Shown: one piece after another, positions 43,417 through 55,029 of the stretch
Numbering within the stretch: position 1 is the first letter of the stretch
Layout: each line of letters begins with the position of its first letter
Origin: Ischnura elegans
Taxonomy: Eukaryota; Arthropoda; Insecta; Odonata; Coenagrionidae
Direction of reading: 5' to 3'
Assembly: GCF_921293095.1 (NCBI RefSeq)
Contig: NW_025791658.1
Span: forward strand, 3,410,001 to 3,474,000
DNA length: 64,000 nt
The notes under the pieces: model-generated
Told to the model about the DNA's origin: nothing
What the model saw: the letters and a program-made list of their open reading frames with translations, nothing else
Databases searched by the model: none
Translations under genes and position numbers: made by a program

Positions 43417-44080
43417 GGGGTGGTTTCCTATAATTTTTTTAATGCCTAAATCGAAATATTATTACTCCTGGAGTACGTATTTCACGCATTTAGATTTTTA
43501 AATCACGATATCTATTTTTTGCGATTAAACGAAAAGTGAAAATTTTCAAGCGCGCGAAAACGCGATGGCTAAGTATGAATGCCGGGTAAACTCCATGTGA
43601 CGTCGTTCTGGTTCCCGCTGCAGCAAGTGAGGTGACCTTGAGGTGAGGCTTTGAGCGCTGATACAACGCAGGATGCTAGCAGGTAGCAAGAGCACCCTGC
43701 TAGCTGCTAGCACTTGGCTTAAATAAGGATTATTAATACCATATCAACGAAGAAAACTTTCCGACCTTAGCCAGTTTTAATAAGTGATTATTAAGACATG
43801 TTTCCCTGAGCTCTGTGCCTCATGTATGCATTGGTAATCTCAGACGATGTAAAACTCTTCGTGACTACTCGTATAGAAACTAGGTCCCTGTGATGTCACA
43901 TGGAGTGGCATCGCATGGGCACCGATCTGGCCTTTTTCAAATGAGGATAAAATTGACCATTGCCATTCGTCTAAACTGGTATTTCTACAACCAAATAATT
44001 TGTATATTATGAATACACTAATGATGGGTAACGAATCACAATCAATGCCTTTCGTTTTCTTTGATGAAGGAAACCACCCT
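43417..44080 (+). mobile_element. AT-MITE copy in ZAD intron
   Basis: 664 bp with AT at 43415-43416 and 44081-44082; left end begins GGGGTGG. Confidence 0.9.
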
Positions 44081-44499
44081 ATTATTACAACTGTAAGCAT
44101 GAGGGTAAATTTAGTTGTGAACTATGAAAATATCTGGGATATTCAGGTTATAAATGTCAATTTTTCAGTGGCATATGAAATGCTGTAGGTGATAATAGCA
44201 AATATTAATTTAAAGCTAGAATTAAAGAAAAGCTAGAAAATATTTAGCTATATTTTGAATAATATAAAAATAAAAAATCATATCCTCTACGGAAGTTAGG
44301 CATGAACAATGACAGCAGCGGAGAAAGCAAGGATAGAGGCCTTCGAAATATGGTGCTACAGAAGAATGATGAAAATCAAGTGGATCGACCGAGTTAGTAA
44401 TGAGGAAGTCCTAAGAAGAGTAGGAGAGAAGAGAAGCCTCGAGAAAAGATGCAGTTTGATTATTCTCATGAAAACCATATAAAGAATAAGACCATTAAA

Positions 44500-46327
44500 C
44501 CGTATAAGCTTGTGTAAGAGGCGCACACGTGTAAGAGGCGCACCCCTATTTTGAGGATCGAAGCTATAAAGAAAAAAAAATTTTTTTATCCTATCGTGCG
44601 GTGTTGCACACGTATGCCTGGAATTTCGACAGTTATCGAAATGTCCTCTTTCAGTACTATTTGAAAGAGGAAATTTTGATAACTGCGGCGGTAATAGCGG
44701 CATAAGAGGGAGTAGAAAGAGTTCCGATCCTCTCTTTGCATACGCCATCGCTCTACGTTGCTTGTCCTACTCACGAACAATTTTATTTAAAAGCTCTCGC
44801 AGGAGTATTGCAATAGAATTGCAGCCGTGGAAATTTTTAAGGCAAAACACGACAGGCAAATGGCATGAGCTTTCCCAAGAGATTGAACAACAATCGGGGC
44901 AATCTCAGCGCCGTAGGATAATAACCACGTCGTAGATTTAAGGCCCCTTGCACACGCACCGATTTTGGACGGCCGGTAAAATATTGGCCGTCCACATTCC
45001 AATAGTGAACAATGAGCGAGCATTGGAGCTTGCACACGCACCGACCACACGCCGGCACCGGCAAAATGCCGGTTAGCTGCCGGCTATTGTCACTGTGGAT
45101 CGCAGATGCCGGCTCAAAAACTTCGCAACGTATCGTTTGACCGGTAAAAATCCGGCGTGTGTGCAAGCATCGCTTCGCCGGTAAAATATCGGCCAATATT
45201 TTACCGGCCGTCCAAAATCGGTGTGTGTGCAAGGGGCCTAACGGAACTACACTCGGCTCTCCATCAGCTAATGCCTCTGCCGTTTTTTTCCTGTCCGAGA
45301 CTCCACAGGAAAATATCAAGTTACAGGGGAACAATGGAAACGTGTTTCATCCCTACCCCATTCCACCAACTGACCTTTTTCGGTCTACCAGGTTCAATTC
45401 CCCGAGTTTCTGGAGGTCAAATGCTACGTGAGTCACCTTCTGAGCTCGAAGATATCCCGATATCTTTCAGCAATTGTATGACACGCACGAGGTTCTAAAA
45501 AGAATTAGACCTAACGCGACGTATATCTTACAGCATTTAAGTTTTTTGAGCTCTAATTGATTGACACAAAGATTTATAGCTAAAATAAGGCTACTAATAT
45601 TCAACATAGTCCAAACAGCACAATTTCGGAAGAAACAAGCGTAGCATAAGCGCATTCAAACAAGACGAGACGGACTGGAAACTCAGGCAACGCAAACTGC
45701 GTATATCACATTGCTGCGCCTTCGCCCCTTCGCTTTAAAGGCAACGACGTCACATGCAAGATCGGACGTGTTCTTCCCTTGCTCCTTCGCTCGTAGCTTT
45801 AAATACGGAGGGGAGGGAGCCCTCTTCCCCTCGACCTCTCCTTCAGCACTCTTCACTTATAAGCATTTCCGATTTCTTCTATCAACCATTAAGTCCAACA
45901 ATGAGCACACTCGTTCGATTTTTTTCAACCGCAGGTTTTGACACCAATATTACTATATGCAGTATAAATGCCGCGGGATGCCCACTCGTGGCAATAAATT
46001 TAGCGCGCGCTCCGGAGCGAATCACCCCGCGCGATCTTTTCAATGTTCACCTCTGGGGTACCGACTTGACGGCGCGATGCTTGCAAGAAATTCAAACAGG
46101 AGCATTTTAAAAATACGTCACTAAGGGAGAAACTCCCCTGCCTGCCGCTTGATTTTGACCCAAGGTTTCAGATGACTTACTCACGCTGAAAACCCCTCAG
46201 TTCCCCTTGAACTTGCAACCGGTGAAGGGGAGGGGAGGAAGATAAGAAGTTTGTGTAAGAGGCGCACCCCCATTTTCGGCTGCAATATCTGGGAAAAAAG
46301 GTGCGCCTCTTACACGCGCTTATACGG
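44500..46327. mobile_element. 1.8-kb TIR element inserted in the LINE fragment
   Basis: Ends CCGTATAAGC followed by TGTGTAAGAGGCGCAC on the left and the inverted GTGCGCCTCTTACACG...GCTTATACGG on the right. The right end alone forms a small hairpin (46253-46327), and the left motif is duplicated. Interior ORFs (for example 45754-46110) have no recognisable domain. A Harbinger-like MITE is nested inside. Target duplication unclear. Confidence 0.6.
44942..45238. mobile_element. Harbinger-like MITE with long inverted ends, 297 bp
   Basis: Flanked by TAA at 44939-44941 and 45239-45241; ends GGCCCCTTGCACACGCACCG inverted over about 50 bp. Additional inner inverted blocks (gccggcaccggcaaaatgcc) make most of the element foldable. 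Confidence 0.85.
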
Positions 46328-46834
46328 TACTCTCTGTACTCTAAACAGAGAAGGTTTTGAGAAAGATTGAAGTAAATATTAAAGCTCCATATTATTACAT
46401 TATTTTATATATTTATGCCATACTATACGGTGAAAACCTTATTAAGAAGACGGCACAACCTTATAGGCCACATCTTGAGACATGATGACCTGATGAAGAC
46501 AGTCGTCATGGGATAAGTAGAAGGCAAGAACGGACAAGGAAGACCTCGAATTAAATATATGGAACAGGTAAAGAAGGGTGTGAAAGAGAGGAAATACGCA
46601 GGTGTGAAAAGATTAGCTGATAGGAGAATTGAATGGAGAGCTGCGTCAAACCAATCCTAGGATTGTTGACCAGTGGTAATGATTAAAAATAATGTAGGCT
46701 GTATTTCCGGGTTTCACCGCGTCGTCGTTGCGTTGGGGACAACAGTTTCTCCTGCATTCCAGCAAGCGTCTTCAGGTCAAAGTGATTAAAAATATCATTT
46801 TACCTCACATTAGTTAGAAATAGTGGAATATTTC

Positions 46835-47035
46835 CCCCCCATCAATACCTCCCAATTCCAGACCCGGATCCCAATAGTATGTGGCATTCACCAATCAAAC
46901 CACCAACCTCCTAATTCCACATTACCTACTTCCCCCTCCTCCCCCACCTTGCAGTTTACAATGAACTTAGGCTTGTTTGGAGATGGCAGTATAACTTGAA
47001 AATGAGGTGGAACATGTCAAAACCGGTTGCAGAAT
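46835..47035 (+). mobile_element. Penelope-like 3'-terminal fragment
   Basis: Plus-strand counterpart of the 3' region of the PLE at 26920-27445 (catcaatacctcc, cccggatcc, ttgtttggaga, then aaaaccggttgcagaat). No coding part remains. A P2 element is inserted at its end (TTAA at 47036). Confidence 0.65.
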
Positions 47036-47039
47036 TTAA

Positions 47040-47595
47040 CCCTTACAAGAGGGTAGAGTTCTTGCCTTAACATGACTGCTTTACTGAGCCCAAAGAAACT
47101 CTTCCGTCCCCTCCATATGGAGCATTTTTGCAGGACATTCGTTCGGAAGGGTGTCGTGGATAATCACACACTCTCAGCACCAACCTTTTTCAACCCTTCC
47201 TACTGGGGACTCCGCAATATCTTGGAATCTGAGGGTAGTTGACCTCCCTCCTTTAGGGCTTTATAACCCTACCAGCGGCATTGGTTTCCAGTCAATCATG
47301 CTCTGTTTATATTAATTAGCTACATGGACAACTGTTGCTCGAACGTAAATTGCAGACTTTCAATTGAATTCCTTGTTTTATTGTGAGAATTGTCAAATTT
47401 TGAACGAAGCTCTACCATCATTAGTAACGCATTTAATGCAGCAACAATTTCCATTTTCTTGTTTATACTGAAATGGAGATAAAAGTTTATATTTATAGTA
47501 GATTTCGTTTAAAAATTCAAAACGCTGCACTAAAGGCAAACGATCAAATTCTCAGATTATATTTTTTGAGAAAGGAACAAATATTTAGTATGCCG
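47040..47595 (-). mobile_element. P2 (piggyBac-like) copy, reverse
   Basis: Starts at TTAA|CCCTT (47036-47040). In reverse complement it follows the right-hand 550 bp of the copy at 61066-61936 (tggagcatttttg, gtgtg-attatcca, gcaattta blocks). The other end is not preserved. Confidence 0.6.
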
Positions 47596-47599
47596 AAAA

Positions 47600-48210
47600 C
47601 TGACTGAATGAACAACTAAATTGCCACGGCCCCTTAACCACAAATCAGATCACGAAAAAGGGGATCAGAAATGATTCGGAGGAAAAATCTGAAAACTCGA
47701 AAAAGTCGATTAATTTTCGAGATATATTGACTTGAATTAACATGGGAGCCTTACGGGACTAAAACTTTTTCCCAATTATTGCGTATTTGTAAATGTTTCA
47801 GGAAGATGAAATTTCTGTGACGAAAACGAGATTTTTTGGTCAATTTTTTGGCGTGGTTGTAATTACGATGTATTGATGTTTTGTATTTTTTTATCATTTT
47901 TTAAAAATTCCCAATGCTTTTCTTATGGGCCTAACTTTGGAATTTATTTGACCAACTTGCAATAATAGTAGGACAAATTCCTTGAAAAGGAAGATACTAG
48001 ATTTTTTGCTTGATTTTTTGGATATCTTGAAATATTCAGAAGTCGAAAGAATTCTGAGGAATGAACGATTTTCGATTTTCCATCGTCGAGATGAGGAATA
48101 TTCAGTTTGGGATTTCGGCTTTGAGACTTTGTCATGTGAAAATTTGGATATGAGGATTGAGGGGCAGTATAGGACTTGGGGTCCGGGTACCTGCTCCCGG
48201 ATTCGAGGGT
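47600..48210. other. Spacer without recognised feature
   Basis: AT-rich intron sequence. The ORFs on both strands near 47980-48250 lack recognisable similarity. Confidence 0.35.
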
Positions 48211-48840
48211 AGAATAGAATAGAATAGAATTTATTCTCCAAAGACTGTACAAACATGTGTAGGTATAGGATTCGTCATTTACAAATACAGAAAATATTAA
48301 CCCAATACAAAAAATGAAATATATACGCATAAACACATTTTAATACAAGTACTTTAGTAAACTGTTCAGCAATTTGTAATTGCAAACAAATACGTACCAG
48401 GTCAAGATATAATTAATGCAAGTTATGTGTGCTGCATAAATTCGTCGAATGAGTAGAAGATATTTATTTATTAAATATTGATTAAGTGCATATGCACTTG
48501 AATGAACTTTTCGATTCACAGTTTTTTATTTCAGTGGGTAACTTGTTAAATAGCATAAGGCCCATATTTTTCGGTCCTAGTGCAGTATGTCTAGTCCTGA
48601 CATAGGTTTGGTGTAGGTTTGTAGCACTTTGATCTCGTGTTATAACTGTGATAGAAGTCATTTCGGCTATAACTGGAGAGATTCAGTTTAGCACAGGTGA
48701 TTGCAGCATATATATAGACACAAGGAAGAGGCAGGATGTAAAGTTTTTTAAAAAGAGGGCGACATGGTACATTGAAGGGTGCGTTACACATAAGTCAAAC
48801 AACTCTTTTTTGTATTTTAAATATAACATTAGCCTTTGGT
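48211..48840 (-). pseudogene. LINE 3' end, second copy of the 910-1443 type
   Basis: Minus strand: CRPLFKKLYILPLPCVYIY then a DFYHSYNTRS segment, parallel to the fragment at 910-1443. Further on, decayed frames give YGPYAI and INIFYSFDEF. The tail is an ATTCT-type microsatellite (48211-48232 on the plus strand as agaat repeats). 5'-truncated, several stops. Confidence 0.75.
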
Positions 48841-49019
48841 GAAGAACCCCAGAAAAGAATACTATAGATTACATGGAGGTAAAATTCACCAAAATAGGGT
48901 ACGACCCTAAGACCCTCTTTTTTTGGTCCCGAAACTAAGACTTCGTGAACCTGCGACCGTCATAAAAGGGGTGAGCAAGGAAACATATGTTTTCGGCATT
49001 AGTTCTCCTGCATAGAAAA

Positions 49020-49700
49020 ATACTTACTTACTTACTTCCTTGGCACTACAGCCCGGTATGGGCTTTGGCCTCCCACAAGACGCCTGTCCATTCTCTCCTG
49101 TTCTGCACTTTCTCCCACTATCTGACAATCCTCATAGCCTTTATGTCTTCTTCCACATCCTGCATCCATCTTTTCCTCGGTCTTCCTCTTTTTCTCTTTC
49201 CATCCATATTTCCATGTAGGATCCTCGTAGGCATCCTTTCTTCACTCATTCTTTTTACATGACCTAGCCAAGCTAGCCGTTGGGTCTTCACAAACCTCAC
49301 TATGTCTTCGCCTCGGATAATATTTTCTATTTCCTTCTTTGTTCTTATCCTCCAAGTTACCCCATCTGTCACGGGACCATATATCTTTCGCAAAACCTTC
49401 CGTTCAAATATCCGCAGAGCTTGCTCGTTTCCAGCGGAGATGCTCCACGTTTCTGCTCCATATGGCACGACCGGTCTGATAAGTGTCTTATAAATCTTGA
49501 ATTTCATCTCCCTAGATAGAAGAGTTGACTTCAGGAGCTTAATATTAGCTAAGTAAGCCCTATTTCCTGCCATTATCCTCTTGTTGATCTCTTCTGTCAT
49601 TGAGTTCTTACAGTTTAAATTAGTATTTATTCGGCATAAGTTCTCCTGCATAGAAAAATCTCCAGCAAAAATTGCGGCTTCCGTCTCCAGGGTCAAGAAA
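49020..49700 (-). pseudogene. RTE-like LINE 3' end
   Basis: Minus-strand frame of about 190 codons: MKFKIYKTLIRPVVPYGAET, ALRIFERKVLRKIYGPV, RLAWLGHVKRM and KRKRGRPRKRWMQDVEEDI, the C-terminal tail of arthropod endonuclease-reverse transcriptases. After a stop and short 3' region it ends in an AAGT microsatellite (49020-49036). The RT catalytic core is missing. Confidence 0.8.
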
Positions 49701-50221
49701 CTTCCTGCTGCATATTTTCGTCATTAGTAGCCAAGGCCGTAGCCAGGGGGGGATGAAGGGGGATTGATATCCCCCCCGAAATGAAAAAAACTAAATAGAT
49801 ACTTTATGCTCGCTTGGTGCTCACACGACGATATTATACAGTGGCGCAGGGACATCTAGTAGTCCAATGCGACTCAAGTCAATAATTATCCAAGCGAATT
49901 TGTAGGTGCAGTGTGTGTAGTTGTAGTGCAGTGCGTGAAATAATAGTGCTGTGAATTAGTAGAGAGGTGAGTGACTTATGAGCCTCCTGAGTGACCGCAG
50001 AATTGACATCGACACCGAGGAGTTAATTCATTTGGTCGCAGAAAAAAAAAGCTAGAAGGCTAAATTCAATTTTATAATAATATTTTTATATTTTCCTTTA
50101 AGGGTTTATAATAAATATGTATATTTAACCGTATACCCTATTTTATTTATCTTATAAAAATAAATTTATGTTTGTCTACTATTCCATAAACCCCCCCCCT
50201 TATACTATACATATATACTAA
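49701..50221. other. Spacer with G/C-tract MITE remnant
   Basis: The start (gccgtagccaggggggga...tatcccccccg, 49728-49780) looks like an end of a G/C-tract repeat. The rest is AT-rich without features. Confidence 0.35.
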
Positions 50222-52851
50222 TTTTTTTGACAAATTGACCTATAGTGAAATTATTAATAATGAAATATTTATCCTTGGTGACTTTAATTGCCCCTCATTC
50301 ATGTCATCTATTGAGACGAAAACGCCATTATGTATTGAGTTGTTGATGTTCATGAACTTATTGGGTCTGAAACAGAAGAACAATGTGGAAAACAGTTACG
50401 GAAAATTTCTTGATCTTGTTCTTACTAATGTGGCCGAGAGTAATATTGAGGTGATTCGCTGTACGTTGCCAGTGATTAAAGAAGATCACTATCACCCAGC
50501 AGTAACCGCTCATTATGTCTGTGGTATTAAAAAAAAAACAAAAGATGATTTTGCCAATTCATATAACTTTAAAAGAGGTAACTACTTGAAATTATATGAG
50601 GAGCTGCGGAGTAAAGATTGGAACGCAATTTCATCTACTAGTGATGTCGATATTGGTTTGGAAATGTTTTACAGTTACCTAAATGAAGCGATTGATATAT
50701 CTATTCCAAAATGTAAAATATTAAAGTACAAGTATCCTTCGTGGTACAATTACGAGGTAATTAAAAAAATAAAGAAGAAAGATAGACATAGACTACTGTT
50801 CAAGAAAACTGGGTCAAGTTATCACAAATCAAAATACAATACTTTGAGAATAGAAGTTAGAGAAGATATTAATAAAGCTCTAAGTGTTCACTTGGAAAAT
50901 ATCAAATATGAAGTTGTCAACGGGAACTATAGTAGTTTTTGGAAATTTGTGAGAAAAAATAAGGCTAGTGGTCATATCCCTGAAGTGCTTACACTAAATG
51001 GTTGTGAATTTGCCTCACCAAGAGAAATAGTTAATGCATTTAAAGAATATTTTATGTCTGTTTATGTTACTCAAGTAGATCCCTCTAAGATAAAGTATGC
51101 TAATGAAACCCTTGCCCAAAACAATGATAATATAATCATTATTAGTATTAGCATGGATGAAGTGCTTGAAGCAATCCAAAGTTTAGATACCAAAAAATCT
51201 ATTGGTCCTGACAATATCCCTACGTATATTGTGAAAGGCTGTAAAGAGATCTTAGCTCAACCTTTATGTCAGTTGTTTAATAACTCTTTAAAAAGTGGGG
51301 TATTTCCCACAAAATGGAAAACTGCCAAGGTGTGTCCTATTTTTAAAAAGGGAGAACGAAACGACATAAAAAATTATAGGCCTATAAGTATATTGTCTGT
51401 TTTTTCAAAAATATTTGAGGGTATTTTATGTAAGCGTATTAACTTTCTATTAAAAAATCGGATAAGTGATACATAACACGGCTTTATAGCTAATAGGTCA
51501 GTAACGACCAACCTAGCTATCTTAACTGATTATGTTATGAATTCCATGGATAGCGGTTCTCAGGTGGATGCAGTCTACCTAGACTTTAAAAAAGCCTTTG
51601 ATACTGTACAACATAACATATTGCTAAGCAAACTGAAAAGTATTGGCATTGCAGGCTCTTTGTTAACTCTTTTGAGTTCATTTCTAAATGAAAGAAAACA
51701 ATACGTAGTGTATCGAAACGTGGTGTCTGACAAATACTCTGTTGTATCTGGTGTGCCTCAAGGCTCGAACCTGGGTCCACTTCTGTTTTTGATATTTGTT
51801 AATGACTTGCCACAATGTATCCATCATTCAAGATGCCTAATGTTTGCAGATGATGTTAAAATATATAGAAAGGTGAACAACTTACAACATTGTCTCCAGA
51901 TACAGTCAGATTTAAACAGTCTAGTCACCTGGTCTCATGAAAATGGTCTATTTTTTAATGTTGATAAGTGTTTTGTTTTATCTTTTTCACGGAGAAAAAA
52001 TGTAATCAAATGCAATTACCATATGGAAGAATCCAAATTGAATAGGACTAACGAATGGAAGGATCTAGGGGTCACCTTTGATAGCAAAATGTATTTCACC
52101 ACACATATATTGAATATTAGCATAACTGCATGTAAACTTTTGGGCTTTATACACCGTATGTCAAAATATTTTGACTCTGAGATGGTACTTAAGACATTGT
52201 ATTACTCTTATGTAAGAAGTAAGTTGGAATATGGGTCAGTTATTTGGAATCCCTATTTAAAGAAACATATTGTACTGCTAGAGCAAGTTCAAAAGAGATT
52301 TTTAAGATTTCTATATTTTGTATTATATCATGTGTATCCGCTTTTCGAGAATTATGTCTGTTATAGTGATTTGTTAAGAGTATTTGGTCTCCATACCCTG
52401 CAAAATAGAAGAACCATAAACGACCTGCTATTTCTGCATGATGTCATTAATAAGGGTCAATGTTATGAATTGCTTAAGGAAATAAAAATAATAGTACCAA
52501 ATGTTAATAGCCGGTTCAAAAGAACATTTTACATATCTAAGGTTAAAACAAATTATTGTTCCAATACGCCAATACGAAGGATCTGTGTACTATATAACAA
52601 AACCTTCAATGATTTAGACCTGTATCAAAAGAAAAACTGCTTTTTAAAAGATGTTAAGAATATGTTTCGCGACTGTGATAGTATTTAGTTAATATTTTTA
52701 CCATTTGTTATCATGATTGTTACTTTTTTTGTGGCTGTGACCAATTTATTTTCTATTTTTTGTAGTTATAATCATGTATTGTTCGCCCTATAATTATGTA
52801 CATGTTGGGCGAACATTAAACATAATAAATAAATAAATAAATAAATAAATA
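50222..52851 (+). mobile_element. Second long LINE (Jockey/CR1-type), 5'-truncated
   Basis: Contains most of one ORF2 (partial endonuclease, full RT), a 130-bp 3' untranslated region and an AATA microsatellite tail (52822-52851). 5' truncation falls inside the endonuclease domain. Lies in the large ZAD intron in the same orientation as the gene. Confidence 0.85.
50235..52688 (+). pseudogene. LINE endonuclease/reverse transcriptase with one internal stop
   Basis: The frame starts in the endonuclease (ILGDFNCPSF; EDHYHPAV near the catalytic His) and runs through the RT: KSIGPDNIPTYIVKGCKEIL, KNYRPISILSVFSKIFE, DFKKAFDTVQHN, SGVPQGSNLGPLLF and the catalytic FADD at 51843-51854. A TAA at 51474-51476 interrupts it between NRISDT and HGFIANRS. 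The same frame continues on both sides with no indel, so a single base substitution is the only visible lesion over 2.4 kb. Ends with a C-terminal SKLEYGSVIWNPYLK region. It is clearly different from the LINE at 15479-19034. Confidence 0.9.
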
Positions 52852-53240
52852 TGACATATTGATGCATAAATAGAATAATTATAACTCGAGTGTTTTGGGC
52901 ATCAGTTTTTTGAGCCTGCTTCAAATCACAATTTTTAATGACAAATTGGTTCGTATTGGGAGTGTAAAAATTTTAAAATAAGTTTAAGAATACCTAGTTA
53001 AGCATTCAAACAAAAATTAAACAAAACAATAACAATGGCGTTGCAACATTTTATGAATTTTTGATTTATTGCGGTCTCCAAGACCGAACGTCACTGGTAG
53101 TGTAACAAATATTTCACGTCACTGGTTAAGGGTTAAGAGGAAAGTACAAACCAATTTCCACTGTACTATGAGACGTGGAATAAGGATGGCTTTCGAAACT
53201 GTTGTCAGGAATTTGGTGGTCATCTTCACACGCTCTCACA
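52852..53240. other. Spacer with duplicated 60-bp block
   Basis: The block ttgcggtctccaagac...cgtcactggttaagggttaa at 53070-53135 recurs at 53895-53957. On the minus strand this is also the region downstream of the zinc-finger stop codon. Confidence 0.5.
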
Positions 53241-53412
53241 TTTAACTGATTCTTTGAGGTGATGTTTCCTAAAATGAGGCTCAAGATCCCTCACCCTTTT
53301 CATTACTTTCCCACACATCGTGCACTCCAGTCTATTCGCACCATATTGATTGTGCATGTGGCTCACGAGGTATCCCTTGATCTTGTAAGCTTTCCCGCAG
53401 AGGTCATTTTCA
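53241..53412 (-). pseudogene. C2H2 zinc-finger gene remnant (C-terminal fingers)
   Basis: The minus-strand frame encodes NDLCGKAYKIKGYLVSHMHN, the second half of a C2H2 finger, and then a complete finger ECTMCGKVMKRVRDLEPHFR-KHH with spacing C-x2-C-x12-H-x3-H. After about 10 residues comes a TGA stop at 53241-53243. The first finger has Asn where its first Cys should be, and the frame is cut upstream by an AT-MITE end at 53413. The expected function would be DNA binding. It may be the relic of an inverted paralogue related to the ZAD gene whose intron surrounds it, or a genuine terminal exon disrupted recently. Confidence 0.6.
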
Positions 53413-53738
53413 GAGGTATTAATAATCCTTATTTAAGGCAAGCGCTACCTGCTAGCATGGTACTCTGCCACCTGCTAGCAGCCTGCATCGCAGCGGCACT
53501 CATAGCCTCGCCCCAAGGTCACCTCACATGGCGGGAGCCGGAACCAGAATGACGTCACACGGGATTTTCCCAGCATTCACACTTAACCATCACGTTTTCG
53601 AGAGCTTGAAAATTTTCACTTTTCATTTAATCGCGAAAAATAGATATCGTCATTTAAAAATCTAAAAGCGTGAAATGCGCACTCCAGGAGTGATAATCTT
53701 TCGATTTAGGCAGTAAAAAAATAATAGGAAGACACCCT
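53413..53738 (-). mobile_element. AT-MITE, left half only
   Basis: Reverse copy of the left 325 bp of the family, ending at the TIR ggaagacaccct and AT. Its inner end abuts the zinc-finger relic, with no target duplication, so a deletion probably removed the other half. Confidence 0.75.
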
Positions 53739-53974
53739 ATTGCGAGCAAATTTGGAAAACTGGAATTAATAGGAAAAGGGGGTAAGGCATATGTGTTAAA
53801 CCAATGCATCGTAGCGGCGCTCATAGCCTCGCCCCAAGGTCACCTAAATAATTATAAAATGGCATAGCAATATTCTATGAATTTTTTATTTATTGCGGTC
53901 TCCAAGACACGTCACTGGCAGTGTAACAAACATTTCACGTCACTGGTTAAGGGTTAAGAACGTTCCCGCAGCAA
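53739..53974. repeat. Duplicated fragments of neighbouring repeats
   Basis: catcgtagcggcgctcatag and gcctcgccccaaggtcacct repeat the AT-MITE part at 53486-53525, followed by the 60-bp block also present at 53070-53135. This suggests a local duplication of about 0.8 kb with internal loss. Confidence 0.5.
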
Positions 53975-54302
53975 TATTCTATGAATTTACATGAAGTACA
54001 TGTCAAACAATCGAACCTAGCTCTGGTATCTAGAGGGCCTGAGCTCATGTGTACAAAAGTGTATAATAACCTACCTGTAAATATTAAAAGTATAGAAAAT
54101 ATTGATGTTTTTAAAAAGAGGGTCTTAGCTTACTTAATAGAGAAGAGTTTTTATAGTATAAAAGAATATCTTCAATCTGAAATGTAGCATTTTCTTATGT
54201 GAATTTGTTAATTTTGACGTGCCCTATATACTTGTTTAATGATTTTATCATGACATATTGTATCCTTGGGCAAATAAATATTATTATTATTATTATTATT
54301 AA
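53975..54302 (+). pseudogene. LINE extreme 3' end
   Basis: Encodes about 65 residues ending YNNLPVNIKSIENIDVFKKR, VLAYLIEKSFYSIKEYL, the typical last residues of Jockey/CR1-like ORF2. A short 3' region (ccttgggcaaataaatatt) and an ATT microsatellite (54280-54300) follow. An AT-MITE starts directly in this tail. Confidence 0.75.
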
Positions 54303-54303
54303 T

Positions 54304-54966
54304 AGGGTGGTTTCCTATTACTTTTTTATTGCCTTAATCGAAAGATTATTACTCCTGGAGTACGTATTTCACGCTTTAAGTTCTTTGAATGACGATATCT
54401 ATTTTTCGCGATTAAATGAAAAGTGAAAATTTTCAAGCGCGCGAAAACGCGACGCTCAAGTATGAATGCCGGGAAATATCTCCGTACGTCGTATTTCTGG
54501 TTCCCCCTCCCGCCCGGTGAGGTGACCTTGAGGCGAGGCTTAGCGCTGATACGTCGCAGGCTGCCAGCGGGTAGCTGAGTACCTTGCTGAATGGTAGCGC
54601 TTGGCTTAAAAAAGGTTTATTAATACCTTATCAAACAAAGAAAACTTTCCGACCTTAGCCAGTTTTAGTAGGTGATTATTAAGACACGTTTCCCTGAGCT
54701 CTGTGACTCATGCATGCATTGGTAACCTCAAACGATGTATAACTCCTATCCTCTCGTGTAGAAAGTAGGTCCCTGTGACGTCATGTGGAGTGGAATCGCA
54801 TGGGCGCCAATCTGGCCTTTTTCAAATGAGGATAAGATTTGACCCTTGCCATTCGTCTAAACCTGTATTTCTAAAACCAAATAATTTGTGTATTATGAAT
54901 ACAGTAATGGTGGGTAACGAATCGCAATCAATGCCTTTCGTTTTCTTTGATGAAGGAAACTACCCT
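54304..54966 (+). mobile_element. AT-MITE copy next to ZAD exon 2
   Basis: 663 bp with AT at 54302-54303 and 54967-54968. It ends only about 60 bp before the splice acceptor of the ZAD exon at 55030. Confidence 0.9.
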
Positions 54967-55029
54967 ATTATCATAAGAATTCCTAACTTGTGGAAGTAAA
55001 GGATACTATTTCAATCTCTCAATCTTAAG

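Larger units (their letters stand above)
44300..46670 (+). pseudogene. LINE C-terminal fragment split by an insertion
   Basis: Left part (about 44310-44450) encodes EKARIEAFEIWCYRRMMKIK and WIDRVSNEEVLRRVGEKRSL. The right part (46430-46660) continues LLRRRHNLIGHILRHDDLMK, GKNGQGRPRIKYMEQV and a final VKRLADRRIEWRAASNQS. Together these are the C-terminal tail of an RTE-like or similar non-LTR RT, as in other arthropod endonuclease-reverse transcriptase elements. The two parts are separated by about 1.9 kb of inserted DNA with its own TIRs. A stop in the right part (after VVMG) shows decay. Confidence 0.75.

Noticed and set aside
45754-46110. 118-codon ORF inside the 1.8-kb TIR element
   Set aside because: No recognisable transposase or other domain, and composition does not suggest coding; left unassigned.
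54304-54966. TA target duplication (Tc1/mariner) for the AT-MITE family
   Set aside because: Boundaries can be drawn with TA, but two paralogous empty sites fit AT exactly and would leave two extra bases with TA.
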